Shown here piece after piece: positions 15,838-24,570 of a DNA stretch of 64,000 bases. The translations under genes were made by a program, and so were the position numbers. The notes beneath the pieces were generated by a model, which did no database searches, was not told the DNA's origin, and saw only the letters and a list, made by a program, of their open reading frames with translations. The first letter of the stretch is position 1; each line of letters begins with the position of its first letter. Source of the DNA: Allocoprococcus comes (GTDB taxonomy: Bacteria; Bacillota; Clostridia; Lachnospirales; Lachnospiraceae); contig NZ_JAAIMM010000007.1 in the NCBI RefSeq assembly GCF_013300725.1, positions 62,001 to 126,000 of the forward strand. The letters are read 5' to 3'.

Positions 15838-16668
15838 ATGTCATTTCTGAAAAAACTTTTTCATCATAAACCCTACACATACAAGGAGGATACTAACATG
15901 ACAAATAAAGACAAGGCATTAGCACTCATTAACACATTTGCAACTGGTGATACAGATGCAGCAAAAAATTTACTGGCTGAAGGATATATTCAGCACAATC
16001 TGGCTTACGGTACAGGTAGAGATGCTTTTTTAGGCTCTGTAACTTATCTCGCATCCGCACCGGTAAAAACAACTGTCAACAACATTCGTGCATTTGAAGA
16101 TGGCGACAAAGTTTTCTTACAGACTGTGTATAATTTTGCAGGTGTCGGCGAGCAGGTAGCATTTGATATTTTCCGCTTTGACAGCAATGGAAAAATTGCT
16201 GAGCATTGGGATAATCTTGCTGCAAAGGCTGAGCCAAATCCATCAGGACATACACAGATTGACGGCAGCATGGAAAAAGAACTTGTAAATGCAGAAGAAA
16301 CACGCAAAATTGTCTCTGCGTTTGTAGGTGATGTTCTCCGTGGCGAGCATCCGGAAAAGCTGACCAGCTATTTTGATGGAGATACTTATATTCAGCACAA
16401 CACAGGAATTGCGGATGGGCTTTCCGGACTCGGAGCAGCTCTTGAAGCTCTTGGCAAACAGGGCATTCAGATGATTTATGATCAAACTTATCAGGTACTT
16501 GCAGACGGAAATTACGGTCTTGCAGTAAGTGAAGGCTCTTTTGGAGGTGCTCATACAAGTTACTACGATCTTTTCCGAGTTGAAAACGGCAAAATCGTCG
16601 AGCATTGGGATGTAATGGAAACTATCGCTGATGAATCTACATGGCAGAATCAGAACGGCAAATTTTAA
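15838..16668 (+). CDS. Two-domain SnoaL-like (NTF2-fold) protein, cytoplasmic paralogue
   Basis: 276 residues from ATG 15838 (AAGGGAGG upstream) or 256 from ATG 15898 (AAGGAGGA 7 nt upstream). Both starts have good ribosome sites; the family homology begins at the second. Two NTF2-like repeats follow: LALINTFATGDTDAAKNLL with YIQHNLAYGTGRDAF, and later YIQHNTGIADGLSGLG, each ending in an IAEHWD/IVEHWD motif. The fold covers ester-hydrolysing, isomerising and dehydrating enzymes of small hydrophobic compounds. About 70 percent alike to the next gene by eye, so they arose by duplication. Controlled by the divergent LysR gene. Substrate unknown. Confidence 0.8.
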   Translation: MSFLKKLFHHKPYTYKEDTNMTNKDKALALINTFATGDTDAAKNLLAEGYIQHNLAYGTGRDAFLGSVTYLASAPVKTTVNNIRAFEDGDKVFLQTVYNFAGVGEQVAFDIFRFDSNGKIAEHWDNLAAKAEPNPSGHTQIDGSMEKELVNAEETRKIVSAFVGDVLRGEHPEKLTSYFDGDTYIQHNTGIADGLSGLGAALEALGKQGIQMIYDQTYQVLADGNYGLAVSEGSFGGAHTSYYDLFRVENGKIVEHWDVMETIADESTWQNQNGKF

Positions 16669-16701
16669 AACACATTATAATATTTTAGGAGGACTCACAC
16701 T

Positions 16702-17619
16702 ATGAAAAAAATTATCACACTTCTTTTAACCGCAACTTTAACAATGACTGCATTAGCAGGATGTTCAACATCCAGCAACAACGCTGACAACACTGCTTCT
16801 TCCAACAGTGCAACTACACAGGAGACCGAATCGACAAAAACTGAACAGACTCAGATCGAAAAAGCACTCGCATTGATCGATACTTTTGCAACCGGAGATA
16901 CCGATACTGCTAAAGAATTGCTTGCAGAAGATTATATTCAGCACAACCTTGCCTACGGTACTGGAAGAGATGCATTCATCAGTTCTGTCGAATACCTGGC
17001 TTCGGCAGATGAAAAAACTACTGTTGAAAACATCCGGGCATTTGAAGATGGTGACAAAGTATTTCTTCAGACTGTTTACAATTTTGCAGGTGCTGGCGAG
17101 CAGGTGGCATTCGACATTTTCAGATTTGACAAGGAAGGAAAAATCGCTGAGCACTGGGATAACCTTGCTGCAAAGGCTGAGCCGAATCCATCAGGACATA
17201 CACAGATTGACGGAACTACGGAAGTAACCGATCTTGACAAAACTGAAGAAAATCGCAAACTCGTGGAAGATTTTCTTTATGATGTTATGCAGGGCAATAA
17301 TTTAGATAAAACACCAGACTATTTTGATGGTGACACATATATTCAGCATAACACCGGCATTGCTGATGGCGTATCCGGTCTGAATGAAGCACTTGCAGCA
17401 CTTGCTGAACAGAATATTCAGATGATTTATACTACTACTCATCAGGTGCTTGCTCAGGGAAACTTTGTACTGGCAGTAAGTGAAGGTACCTTTGGCGATA
17501 AACCAACCGCTTACTATGATCTTTGGAGAGTAGAAAACGGCAAGATTGCTGAGCATTGGGATGTAATGGAAACGATTGCCGATAAATCCACATGGCAGAA
17601 TCAGAATGGAAAATTCTAA
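16702..17619 (+). CDS. Two-domain SnoaL-like lipoprotein, exported paralogue
   Basis: 305 residues. The first 21 residues are a lipoprotein signal: KK, a hydrophobic stretch and the lipobox LAGC (Cys21). A Ser/Thr/Asn-rich linker (22-55) leads to the same double SnoaL-like unit as the upstream gene, with IEKALALIDTFATGDTDTA, YIQHNLAYGTGRDAF and YIQHNTGIADGVSGL. The duplication thus placed the same enzyme on both sides of the membrane. RBS TAGGAGG precedes ATG by 13 nt. Ends at a terminator at 17636-17668. Confidence 0.85.
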   Translation: MKKIITLLLTATLTMTALAGCSTSSNNADNTASSNSATTQETESTKTEQTQIEKALALIDTFATGDTDTAKELLAEDYIQHNLAYGTGRDAFISSVEYLASADEKTTVENIRAFEDGDKVFLQTVYNFAGAGEQVAFDIFRFDKEGKIAEHWDNLAAKAEPNPSGHTQIDGTTEVTDLDKTEENRKLVEDFLYDVMQGNNLDKTPDYFDGDTYIQHNTGIADGVSGLNEALAALAEQNIQMIYTTTHQVLAQGNFVLAVSEGTFGDKPTAYYDLWRVENGKIAEHWDVMETIADKSTWQNQNGKF

Positions 17620-17635
17620 TAAATTTTAATAAAAG

Positions 17636-17668
17636 TCCTCCTTCAAAAATAGTAAGGGGGAATTTTAT
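17636..17668 (+). terminator. Terminator of the SnoaL pair
   Basis: TCCTCCTT (17636-17643) pairs with AAGGGGGA (17654-17661) with one G-U, then ATTTTATC. Confidence 0.65.
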
Positions 17669-17690
17669 CATATGTTTTTAACAGGAAATA

Positions 17691-17927
17691 TTAAAGTTCA
17701 AGTGAATCTTCTGCATCTACCCACATCTGCAAATTTCCATCAAGATATAATCTTGCATATTCAAGAGGATCATCAATGGCGAGTGCGTTTAATGCACAGT
17801 CTGATCCAGGTGTAGTCTTTAAATTCTTTTCAGCTTCCAAGCAGTCAATGCGAAGCATATAGCCGGCACTTGTGTAAACATCAATACTGTTGCGCTTGGG
17901 ATTGTATTCTGCAAATATTGTTCTCAT
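17691..17927 (-). CDS. Short mobile-element protein, copy A (DUF6061-like)
   Basis: 78 residues starting MRTIFAEYNPKRNSIDVY, from an ATG with AAGGAGA 9 nt upstream (the frame is open further up, but without a ribosome site). Contains TSAGYMLRIDC and WVDAEDSLEL near the end. A near-identical gene lies at 53025-53264 in opposite orientation. I know this small family only as a component of conjugative-element accessory regions; no function is established. Copy A ends one residue earlier than copy B. Confidence 0.75.
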   Translation of the reverse strand: MRTIFAEYNPKRNSIDVYTSAGYMLRIDCLEAEKNLKTTPGSDCALNALAIDDPLEYARLYLDGNLQMWVDAEDSLEL

Positions 17928-18219
17928 CGTATCAAATCTCCTTATCGTTAAATCAATCATTTGTTGCAAAAATCAGAAGCATTTCAATCAGTTCACCATG
18001 TCACTTTTATTTTGTGTTATACTGTTTTATAGAATTTTCTTGCCCTTGTATTTGCCCTTATCAGAGTTCGTAAACACTGGTGGGACGATATAACACAAGG
18101 GAAACAATAAGGGAAATCTCACCTGCGACAAATTCAGTGTTTTCAAGGGTTTGCGGAGAATTTAATAACAAAATATAACAGTTATTAAATCTCTTAAAAC
18201 AGGTGAAATCTCAATCGGA
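17691..18219. repeat. Long inverted repeat, left copy
   Basis: About 530 bp that recurs in inverted orientation at 52730-53264, roughly 90 percent identical by eye, noncoding part included. The noncoding 290 bp carries an AT-rich dyad (TTTAATAAC/GTTATTAAA, 18160-18188) and paired CTTGTATTTGCCCTTAT-like arms around 18041-18115. The copies bracket 34.5 kb. Confidence 0.85.
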
Positions 18220-18240
18220 AGTTGTGGAGGTAAAATATAG

Positions 18241-18786
18241 ATGAATCAAGGTAGAATTATTGTAATCACAGGTGCGCCGGGGACAGGAAAAACTACAACG
18301 GCATCTGCTGTTGCAAAAGAATCAGATTTGGAAAAGTCTGTGCATATGCACACAGATGACTTTTATCATTATTTGAGTAAAGGGGCAATACCACCGCATT
18401 TGCCAGAATCAAATGAGCAAAATTTGATTGTCATTGAAGCGTTTTTAGAAGCTGCGAAGCGATATGCTCGTGGTGGATATGATGTAATTGTAGATGGTAT
18501 TGTAGGACCGTGGTTTTTAGAGCCGTGGCTCAACATTGTTCAAGAGCATTATGAAGTACACTATATCGTTTTAAGGGCAAGTAAAGAAGAAACTATGAAG
18601 CGAGCTATCGAACGCTCAAAGTTAGACAGAGAAACAAATATTGAATTAGTTGAAACAATGTGGAAGCAATTTTCCAATTTAGGAATCTATGAATTAAATG
18701 TTATAGATACAACTACGCATTCAATCAAAGATACTGTTTCAGCAGTAAAAGAAAAAATAGTAAGCGGTACGGCTTTACTATTTTAG
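18241..18786 (+). CDS. P-loop small-molecule kinase / AAA-type ATPase
   Basis: 181 residues. Walker A GAPGTGKTT at about 11-19, then a substrate-site HTDDFYHYL near 36-44 and DVIVDGIVGPWF in the middle. The layout is that of shikimate/gluconate kinase or chloramphenicol phosphotransferase-like enzymes that phosphorylate small molecules. RBS GTGGAGG lies 9 nt before the ATG. The gene starts right beside the inverted repeat and its promoter must lie in or near that repeat, so it may belong to the mobile DNA. Substrate not recognisable. Confidence 0.75.
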   Translation: MNQGRIIVITGAPGTGKTTTASAVAKESDLEKSVHMHTDDFYHYLSKGAIPPHLPESNEQNLIVIEAFLEAAKRYARGGYDVIVDGIVGPWFLEPWLNIVQEHYEVHYIVLRASKEETMKRAIERSKLDRETNIELVETMWKQFSNLGIYELNVIDTTTHSIKDTVSAVKEKIVSGTALLF

Positions 18787-18857
18787 ACAATTCCAATTTG
18801 TATAACAGGAATTTATCAGAAAATGAGGAATAGTTGAAATGGAGGCGCTATAATAAC

Positions 18858-19181
18858 ATGAAGATTGAAGGGAACCAGAAAGAACTGGATGCAATGGTAG
18901 AATTTCATAAGGGAAACCGTGTCGAGGGACTGAGACTGCAAGAAGAATTTGCAGCGGAATTTCGTAAGGAGTATAAAGACAAAGATCACTGTCCTTGCCT
19001 GAAAGCCTGTCGTTATCACGGAAACTGTAAGGAATGTGTAGCAATCCACAGAGCGCATCAGGAACATGTTCCTAATTGTATGCGACCATTGATTAATAAA
19101 AAATTGAAATTGATGTCAGAATTAACAGAGCATACCTTGGCAAATGAAATAGAAGCTCCACATGAGATTTTAAGAAAATAG
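18858..19181 (+). CDS. Cys-rich protein of unknown function
   Basis: 107 residues with a compact metal-binding-like centre: CPCLKACRYHGNCKECVAIH around residues 46-65, a further His and a later Cys in NCMRPL. The rest is helical and charged. Proteins like this are common in Firmicutes, sometimes called LPS biosynthesis proteins without evidence. Start at 18858 is set by GGAGG 12 nt upstream. It sits between a P-loop kinase and a broken methyltransferase. Zinc or Fe-S binding is an inference. Confidence 0.65.
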   Translation: MKIEGNQKELDAMVEFHKGNRVEGLRLQEEFAAEFRKEYKDKDHCPCLKACRYHGNCKECVAIHRAHQEHVPNCMRPLINKKLKLMSELTEHTLANEIEAPHEILRK

Positions 19182-19254
19182 GCAAGTCAAATTCCCGTTT
19201 ATTGGGAAGTCGCAGAGAACGAAAAATCGGAAGTTTACAGCGAGGTGAAAGAGG

Positions 19255-19494
19255 TTGAATTATGTAGAATATGGAAAAGAAAACAAATATGATGATAATA
19301 TATTTTTTCAAAAATACAGTCAAATGAGTCGCTCACAGCAGGGACTAGCCGGTGCAGGAGAATGGGAAACATTGAGAAAGCTGCTGCCGGATTTTAAAGA
19401 TAAGCGTGTGCTTGATTTAGGATGCGGCTATGGATGGCACTGTATTTATGCGATGGAACACGGAGCGTCTTCTGTTGTAGGTGACAAACTATAA
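19255..19494 (+). pseudogene. Truncated SAM-dependent methyltransferase
   Basis: Seventy-nine residues corresponding to the first third of a class I methyltransferase: QMSRSQQGLAGAGEWETLR, then motif I VLDLGCGYGWHCIYA. The frame stops six residues into the next strand (SSVVGDKL) where sequence next to the IS110 element begins. A full enzyme would have about 240 residues, and the remainder is not on the far side of the IS, so more than a simple insertion happened. A TTG start with GAGGTG upstream is used. Confidence 0.75.
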
Positions 19495-19604
19495 ATAGTC
19501 AAGAGTTTTTTTGAGAAATTTTGTGTAATAAAAAAGGGTAACTTTAATAGACCATCTGAAAATATCGTATTTCAGATGGAGCAGATAAATATATAGGGAA
19601 GATA

Positions 19605-20780
19605 TTAACGTAGTTTCTGAGCGTTAAAGTCTACATCTTGCCTCTCCAATGCATAGATGACTCTAATCAGTTTCTTTGCAACGTGAGTAATAGCTACCCG
19701 GTGTTTTTTGCCTTCTGCCCGTTTCTTTGCATAATAGGTTGCAAAGGTTAAGTCAAAACGGATTAAGGGAAGGCAAGCATTAAGCAGAACGTAACGTAGT
19801 TGGGAAGAACCATGTTTTACCATTCTGCCACCATGAGACTCAGTGCCGGAGTCATTTATTCCTGGTTCAATTCCAGCAAACGCAAGCATCTGACTGGGAT
19901 TGGAAAAGTTTGATATGTCACCATATTCAGCATAAATAACAGCTGCTGAAATAGGACCGATACCAGGGATGGACATATAGTGAGGATGTACTTCTTCAAT
20001 AAGTCTAGTAATCTCGGCTTCAAGGTTTTTTATTTCCTTGCAGAGAGAGTTGTATAAGGTCAGCAAACTGTTTAATTCAATGTCAAAGATAGAATTATTG
20101 ACACCAACTGTGTTAGCAGCCAATTCTTTCAAACGAAGGAACTGTTGTATAGAAAATTTACCTCTTGAAATACAGCGTAGTTTGTCATAAGACACAGAAT
20201 TCATATGAGCCATTTTTTCAGCAGAACCATAGTTTTCAAGGAGATAGATAGCAGTTTTGGAAAGCCGTTCATTGAAAAAAGGTTTAAATTCTGGAAAGGT
20301 ATGATCTAAAACATTTGTTATCTTCACAAGATAAAAAGAACGTTGACGAATTAATCTATCTCGCAAACGAGTTAGTGACTTCAAGGAATAAGCGTGGTAA
20401 AATCCTTTTGAATGGGGTTTGTACTCAACAGTCATTAACCACCGAGCTATTGATTCACAGTCAACAGAATCGGTTTTGGTTCGCCTTAAAGTAGTTGATT
20501 TTTTGTATTCCTTGATGAGGACTGGATTAACTTCCATAAAGCTGTGGTTGGCATTTTCAAGGAAGAGTTCAAGATTGAGGGCATAATGGGCAGTTGATTC
20601 AAACCCTATTTTTATATCCTCAGAATTGGAGAGAGAATTAAGAGAAATCAGCAGTTGTTCAAAACCATCCTTATCATTAGTGATGGTAAATTTAGAAACA
20701 ATCTGCTGGTCGGCTGCAGAAATAATGCAACAATCATGTTTGTACTTGGAAATATCAATTCCAACAAAGTACATGGACAT
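19605..20780 (-). CDS. IS110-family transposase (DEDD recombinase)
   Basis: 391 residues. N-terminal RuvC-like DEDD domain starting MYFVGIDISKYKHDC with TLRRTKTDSVDCESIARWL; C-terminal Transposase_20 domain with IPGIGPISAAVIYAE, MLAFAGIEPGINDSG and the catalytic Ser in HGSSQLRYVLLNA. IS110 enzymes use a noncoding bridge RNA from the element end to choose target and donor. RBS AGGAGG is 11 nt before the ATG. All key motifs are intact, so it may be active. Confidence 0.95.
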   Translation of the reverse strand: MSMYFVGIDISKYKHDCCIISAADQQIVSKFTITNDKDGFEQLLISLNSLSNSEDIKIGFESTAHYALNLELFLENANHSFMEVNPVLIKEYKKSTTLRRTKTDSVDCESIARWLMTVEYKPHSKGFYHAYSLKSLTRLRDRLIRQRSFYLVKITNVLDHTFPEFKPFFNERLSKTAIYLLENYGSAEKMAHMNSVSYDKLRCISRGKFSIQQFLRLKELAANTVGVNNSIFDIELNSLLTLYNSLCKEIKNLEAEITRLIEEVHPHYMSIPGIGPISAAVIYAEYGDISNFSNPSQMLAFAGIEPGINDSGTESHGGRMVKHGSSQLRYVLLNACLPLIRFDLTFATYYAKKRAEGKKHRVAITHVAKKLIRVIYALERQDVDFNAQKLR

Positions 20781-20784
20781 AGAG

Positions 20785-20965
20785 ATTTACCTCCTGAAAT
20801 AATATTTAGCACTGCTGTCTTCCACAGAGAGTTCGGCTGTGTAATCACGTAAATAGAAACGTCAAGCGTTAACAAACTAATTACCAGTAATAGACGAAAA
20901 GCTGTGGTCTGAGTCACCTCCGAACAGTCAAAGCTGTAATGATATAGGTACAGATCCACAGTGCT
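20785..20965 (-). ncRNA. Candidate IS110 bridge RNA region
   Basis: The 5' noncoding end of this IS110 element, where family members encode the bridge RNA. On the minus strand small stems are visible, for example CACAG/CTGTG near 20825-20845 and ATTAC/GTAAT around 20880. Boundaries and loops were not folded; the call is by position and family knowledge. Confidence 0.4.
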
Positions 20966-21047
20966 TTAAGTATTATAATGGAGTATTCAATAAAACCCAA
21001 GATGTTGGGAGAAAGGAGAATAATCCATTACCCTCAAAAGAGGATAA

Positions 21048-22016
21048 TTGGATTATACGAGTGTTATGGGAACATTCCGCGCAATTGGAAATTATGGGGC
21101 TGGAATGTTGATTTCAATTCTTACTATCCCGATTACCAATATGCTTGGCGGAACACAGCAGGCATGGATCAAATATGGAGTTGTGATCGCACTGGTATGC
21201 CTGCTACTGTTTCTGATCTGCTACCGTAATGGCGTCCGTACCAAATTTGCTTCTGATTATGAGAACGAAGCATTTGTAGAAGAACAGGACGAAGAGGAAG
21301 AGAATGTTCCATTTAAAGATGCGATGGGAATGCTGTTTCGGAATAAATACTGGCTCATTGTCCTTTTATTTAACCTGATCACATCTATTTCAACAAGTGT
21401 TGCTGCATCTTCTGGCACTTATTACTGTAAATGGATTTTTGGGAATGACAATCTGGTATCGTTGATCGGAGCACTTGGAATGCTTGCAACGGTTGCAGGA
21501 TTTATCCTGGCGCAGCCGATCATAAGCAAAGCAGGAATTCAGAAGACCGTATATTTTGGACTGATCGGAGCAGCTGTGATGGCAGGAATCCGTTGCTTTG
21601 TCCCAGAAAATTTTGCTCTCTATATTGTAACAAGCCTGATTGGAAGCTTTGTACAGATTCCATTAATGTGTCTGTATGGTGTACTTACAGCTATGACAAT
21701 TGATTATAATGAGTGGAAATATGATAAGCGGATGATTGCCATCTCTGGTGGAGCAGTCAGCTTTGGAAGTAAAGTAGGAGCAGGGCTTGGAGCAGCAGTG
21801 CTTGCACTGATCCTTCAGGCAGGACATTACGATGCAACATTAGCAGCAGCTACGACATCCATGAAATACTCCATTTATGCATTTTCCAACTATCTGCCTT
21901 TAATCATGAATCTTGTCATGTTTGTTGTTTTTATGAGATTTGATCTTGAAAATAAACTTCCACAGATGAAAGAAGAGGTAGCAGCGAGAAGGGCAGCACA
22001 GCAGAAACAGGAGTAA
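21048..22016 (+). pseudogene. GPH-family sugar:cation symporter lacking its N-terminal third
   Basis: About 320 residues from VMGTFRAIGNYGAGMLISIL to the end match the middle and C-terminal part of GPH (MelB/XynB-like) symporters, including PITNMLGGTQQAWIKYG and IPLMCLYGVLTAMTIDYNEW, where the YNEW is typical. A full protein has about 460 residues. The start and the first four or five helices are gone; an in-frame TAA at 21045 precedes the first coding match. The IS110 element lies just upstream and is the likely cause. This would have been the transporter of the following glycosidase operon. Confidence 0.85.
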
Positions 22017-22023
22017 AAAAGAT

Positions 22024-24570
22024 GTGTTTGAAATAAGTGATATTTTTATTGAGGAAAAATCTGTATTAAAAGAAGGAAAAGAACTTTTGATCACAGATAC
22101 AGACAAACCTGTCATTTCATTTCAATTACAGAGTGACCGAAGAGAGACTTCTCTTCGGTCTGCCTGTATCCGGGTAAATAACTGGATAGCAGAAGTGAAA
22201 GAACAAATTGGGATAAAATATGAAGGAGAACCATTAAAACCATTTACCCGATATGATGTGGAGATAGAGGCGGTGGATGATCGTGGAAACAACAGTACAA
22301 AGTGTGCAGAATTCATGACGGGAAGAAAACGTCTGCCATGGAGTGGAAAGTGGATAACGGATGAGATGCATGTGACAGAAAAGCCAAACTCTCCGCGTCC
22401 ATTATATTTCCGCAGAAAAATCCATCTGGAAAAAGCAGTGGAGGAGAGCTGGATTGTAGTGACTGCGATTGGAATTTTTGATGTCCTGCTAGATGGCAGA
22501 CGGATCAGTGAGGATTATTTTTCGCCGGGATTTACCGATTACGAACATAATCTCCAGTATTGCTGCTACCGGATAGGCGAATTACAGGAGGGAGACCATG
22601 AACTCTTTGTGACAGTTGCGGCAGGCTGGGCAGTTGGAAGAACAACGAATATTTCGAATACAAACCAGAGCGTTTCATTATTGACTGCAGACCGGCAGGC
22701 ACTGCTTGCAGAATGGTATATTGTATATAAAGATGGAAGCAGGGAAGTTATAAGTACCGATGGAGCATATGAGGTGACGGCAGATGGACCGTATCAATAT
22801 GCGGATTTCTATGATGGAGAAATTTATGATGCAAGGTTTAAGGAGACGGATTGGAAATGGAGAAAAGCAGATGTGATAACGCCGGATATCCATCCGATGA
22901 TTGAAGCAAGGTACGGAGAGCCGGTGACCGGTCATGAAATTTTTGCTCCCATCTCCTGCGAAGAGGTTTACTCAGGAGAGAAGGGAGAGACTGAGATTAT
23001 CTATGATTTTGGACAAAATCTTTCCGGAGTTGTGGAATTTGAGGCAGAGGGAGAAACGGGGCAGATCATCCGGATATGCCACGCGGAAGCGTTAGAGCAT
23101 GGAAAACTGTACCGGACAAATCTTCGTTCGGCAAAGCAGGAAATCTGTTATTACTGCAGGGATGGAAAGCAGACGTATGCACCGCGCTTCACCTATATGG
23201 GTTTCCGCTATATTAGTGTCAGTGGAATAGAAAAAGAGAAGATAAAAGTACAGGCAAGAGCAATCTATTCAGATCTTACGGTCACGGGTGATTTTTCCTG
23301 CTCGGATGAGCGATTGAACCAGCTGCAGAAGAACCTTGTATGGAGTGGAAAAGACAATTTTGTGGATATCCCGACCGACTGTCCGCAGAGGGATGAAAGA
23401 CAGGGATGGACGGGAGACATTGCATTGTTTGCAGGTACGGCGTGTTTTAATTTTCAGATGAACCGGTTTCTTGGAAAGTGGCTCCGCGACATGAAAGCAG
23501 AACAGGGAAAATTAGGTGCGATTCCTTTTGTTGTCCCGGTGCGGAAAGGCGTAACTCCAAGCATTACAACAAGCTGCTGGGGAGACAGCTGCATTCTTGT
23601 GCCATATGCCATCTACTGGTCAACCGGAAACCGGGAAGTACTTCACCAGATGTATCCTGTCATGAAAAAATATCTTGCCGATGTGTCAAGATGGGCAATG
23701 GCAGGTTTTATTAAGAATCATTCGCGGTATATTTTCTCATTGCCGTTTCAGTTTGGTGATTGGTGTGCACCTTACGGGAATCCAAAGGACTGGCTTGGAA
23801 AAGGTCCATGGACAGGAACCGCATATTATTGCTATGCGTGTCAGGTGATGAGTGAGATCGCAGAGGCACTTGGAGAGAGGGCAGACTGTGATTTTTACAG
23901 GAAAAAATCTGAAAAAATAAAAAAAGCCTACCGGATAAGATTTATGGATGGAGATGGGACACTGAATGAGGAATTTCAGACTGGGTATGTACTGCCGCTT
24001 TATTTTAAAATGGCAGGACAGAAAGAAGCAGAAAAAATGGCGGATAATCTTTGGAAACTGATCCGAGAGAACGGCGGTCATCTGAATACCGGATTTACAG
24101 CAACACCGTATATTCTGTTTGCACTTGCGGACAATGGACATTTGAAGGAAGCTTATCAGCTTCTGATGGAAGACACGAACCCATCATGGCTTTATCAGGT
24201 AAAAAAAGGAGCAACAACCATGTGGGAACAGTGGGACGTGATTGAAGAGAACGGTCAGGTCAAAGAGGCGTCCATGAATCACTATGCCTATGGAGCGGTA
24301 GGAGATTTCTTTTACCGGAGGATCTGCGGATTAGAGCCGGTGGAGGCAGGATATAGAAGATTCCGTATAAAACCGATGCCTGGTGGCGGTCTGACAAACG
24401 CACAATGCTCCCATATCTGTATTTATGGAACAATCCGCGTCGCGTGGAGGATAGAAGAGGGCAAAATGAAGCTTAAGATTTCTGTTCCTGTCGGAACAAC
24501 TTGTGAAGTGGAGCTGCCGAATGGAAAGAAGGAGGAGTTAGTCAGTGGAAACTATGAATTACAGGAATGA
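22024..24570 (+). CDS. GH78 alpha-L-rhamnosidase
   Basis: 848 residues from a GTG (AGGAG 9 nt upstream; ATG at 22022 is out of frame). Domains: a short fibronectin-like start, a beta domain with Bac_rhamnosid_N features (to about 330) and the (alpha/alpha)6 catalytic domain with DCPQRDERQGWTGD near 452-465, then a C-terminal beta domain. GH78 enzymes release L-rhamnose from glycosides, flavonoids or pectin fragments by inversion. There is no signal peptide, so it acts on imported substrate. Overlaps the next gene by 26 nt. First of a four-gene overlapping operon following the broken symporter. Confidence 0.92.
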   Translation: MFEISDIFIEEKSVLKEGKELLITDTDKPVISFQLQSDRRETSLRSACIRVNNWIAEVKEQIGIKYEGEPLKPFTRYDVEIEAVDDRGNNSTKCAEFMTGRKRLPWSGKWITDEMHVTEKPNSPRPLYFRRKIHLEKAVEESWIVVTAIGIFDVLLDGRRISEDYFSPGFTDYEHNLQYCCYRIGELQEGDHELFVTVAAGWAVGRTTNISNTNQSVSLLTADRQALLAEWYIVYKDGSREVISTDGAYEVTADGPYQYADFYDGEIYDARFKETDWKWRKADVITPDIHPMIEARYGEPVTGHEIFAPISCEEVYSGEKGETEIIYDFGQNLSGVVEFEAEGETGQIIRICHAEALEHGKLYRTNLRSAKQEICYYCRDGKQTYAPRFTYMGFRYISVSGIEKEKIKVQARAIYSDLTVTGDFSCSDERLNQLQKNLVWSGKDNFVDIPTDCPQRDERQGWTGDIALFAGTACFNFQMNRFLGKWLRDMKAEQGKLGAIPFVVPVRKGVTPSITTSCWGDSCILVPYAIYWSTGNREVLHQMYPVMKKYLADVSRWAMAGFIKNHSRYIFSLPFQFGDWCAPYGNPKDWLGKGPWTGTAYYCYACQVMSEIAEALGERADCDFYRKKSEKIKKAYRIRFMDGDGTLNEEFQTGYVLPLYFKMAGQKEAEKMADNLWKLIRENGGHLNTGFTATPYILFALADNGHLKEAYQLLMEDTNPSWLYQVKKGATTMWEQWDVIEENGQVKEASMNHYAYGAVGDFFYRRICGLEPVEAGYRRFRIKPMPGGGLTNAQCSHICIYGTIRVAWRIEEGKMKLKISVPVGTTCEVELPNGKKEELVSGNYELQE

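Larger units (their letters stand above)
19495..20975 (-). mobile_element. IS110-family insertion sequence
   Basis: One transposase gene on the minus strand with about 110 bp noncoding on its 3' side and about 195 bp on its 5' side. No terminal inverted repeats are visible, as normal for IS110. The ends are placed only approximately, from where methyltransferase coding stops on one side and symporter-related sequence begins on the other. Confidence 0.8.

Noticed and set aside
16076-16558. Minus-strand ORF (160 codons) opposite the SnoaL-like gene
   Set aside because: Shadow frame; His/Gln/Leu-rich translation and no start signals. Similar shadows exist opposite the paralogue.
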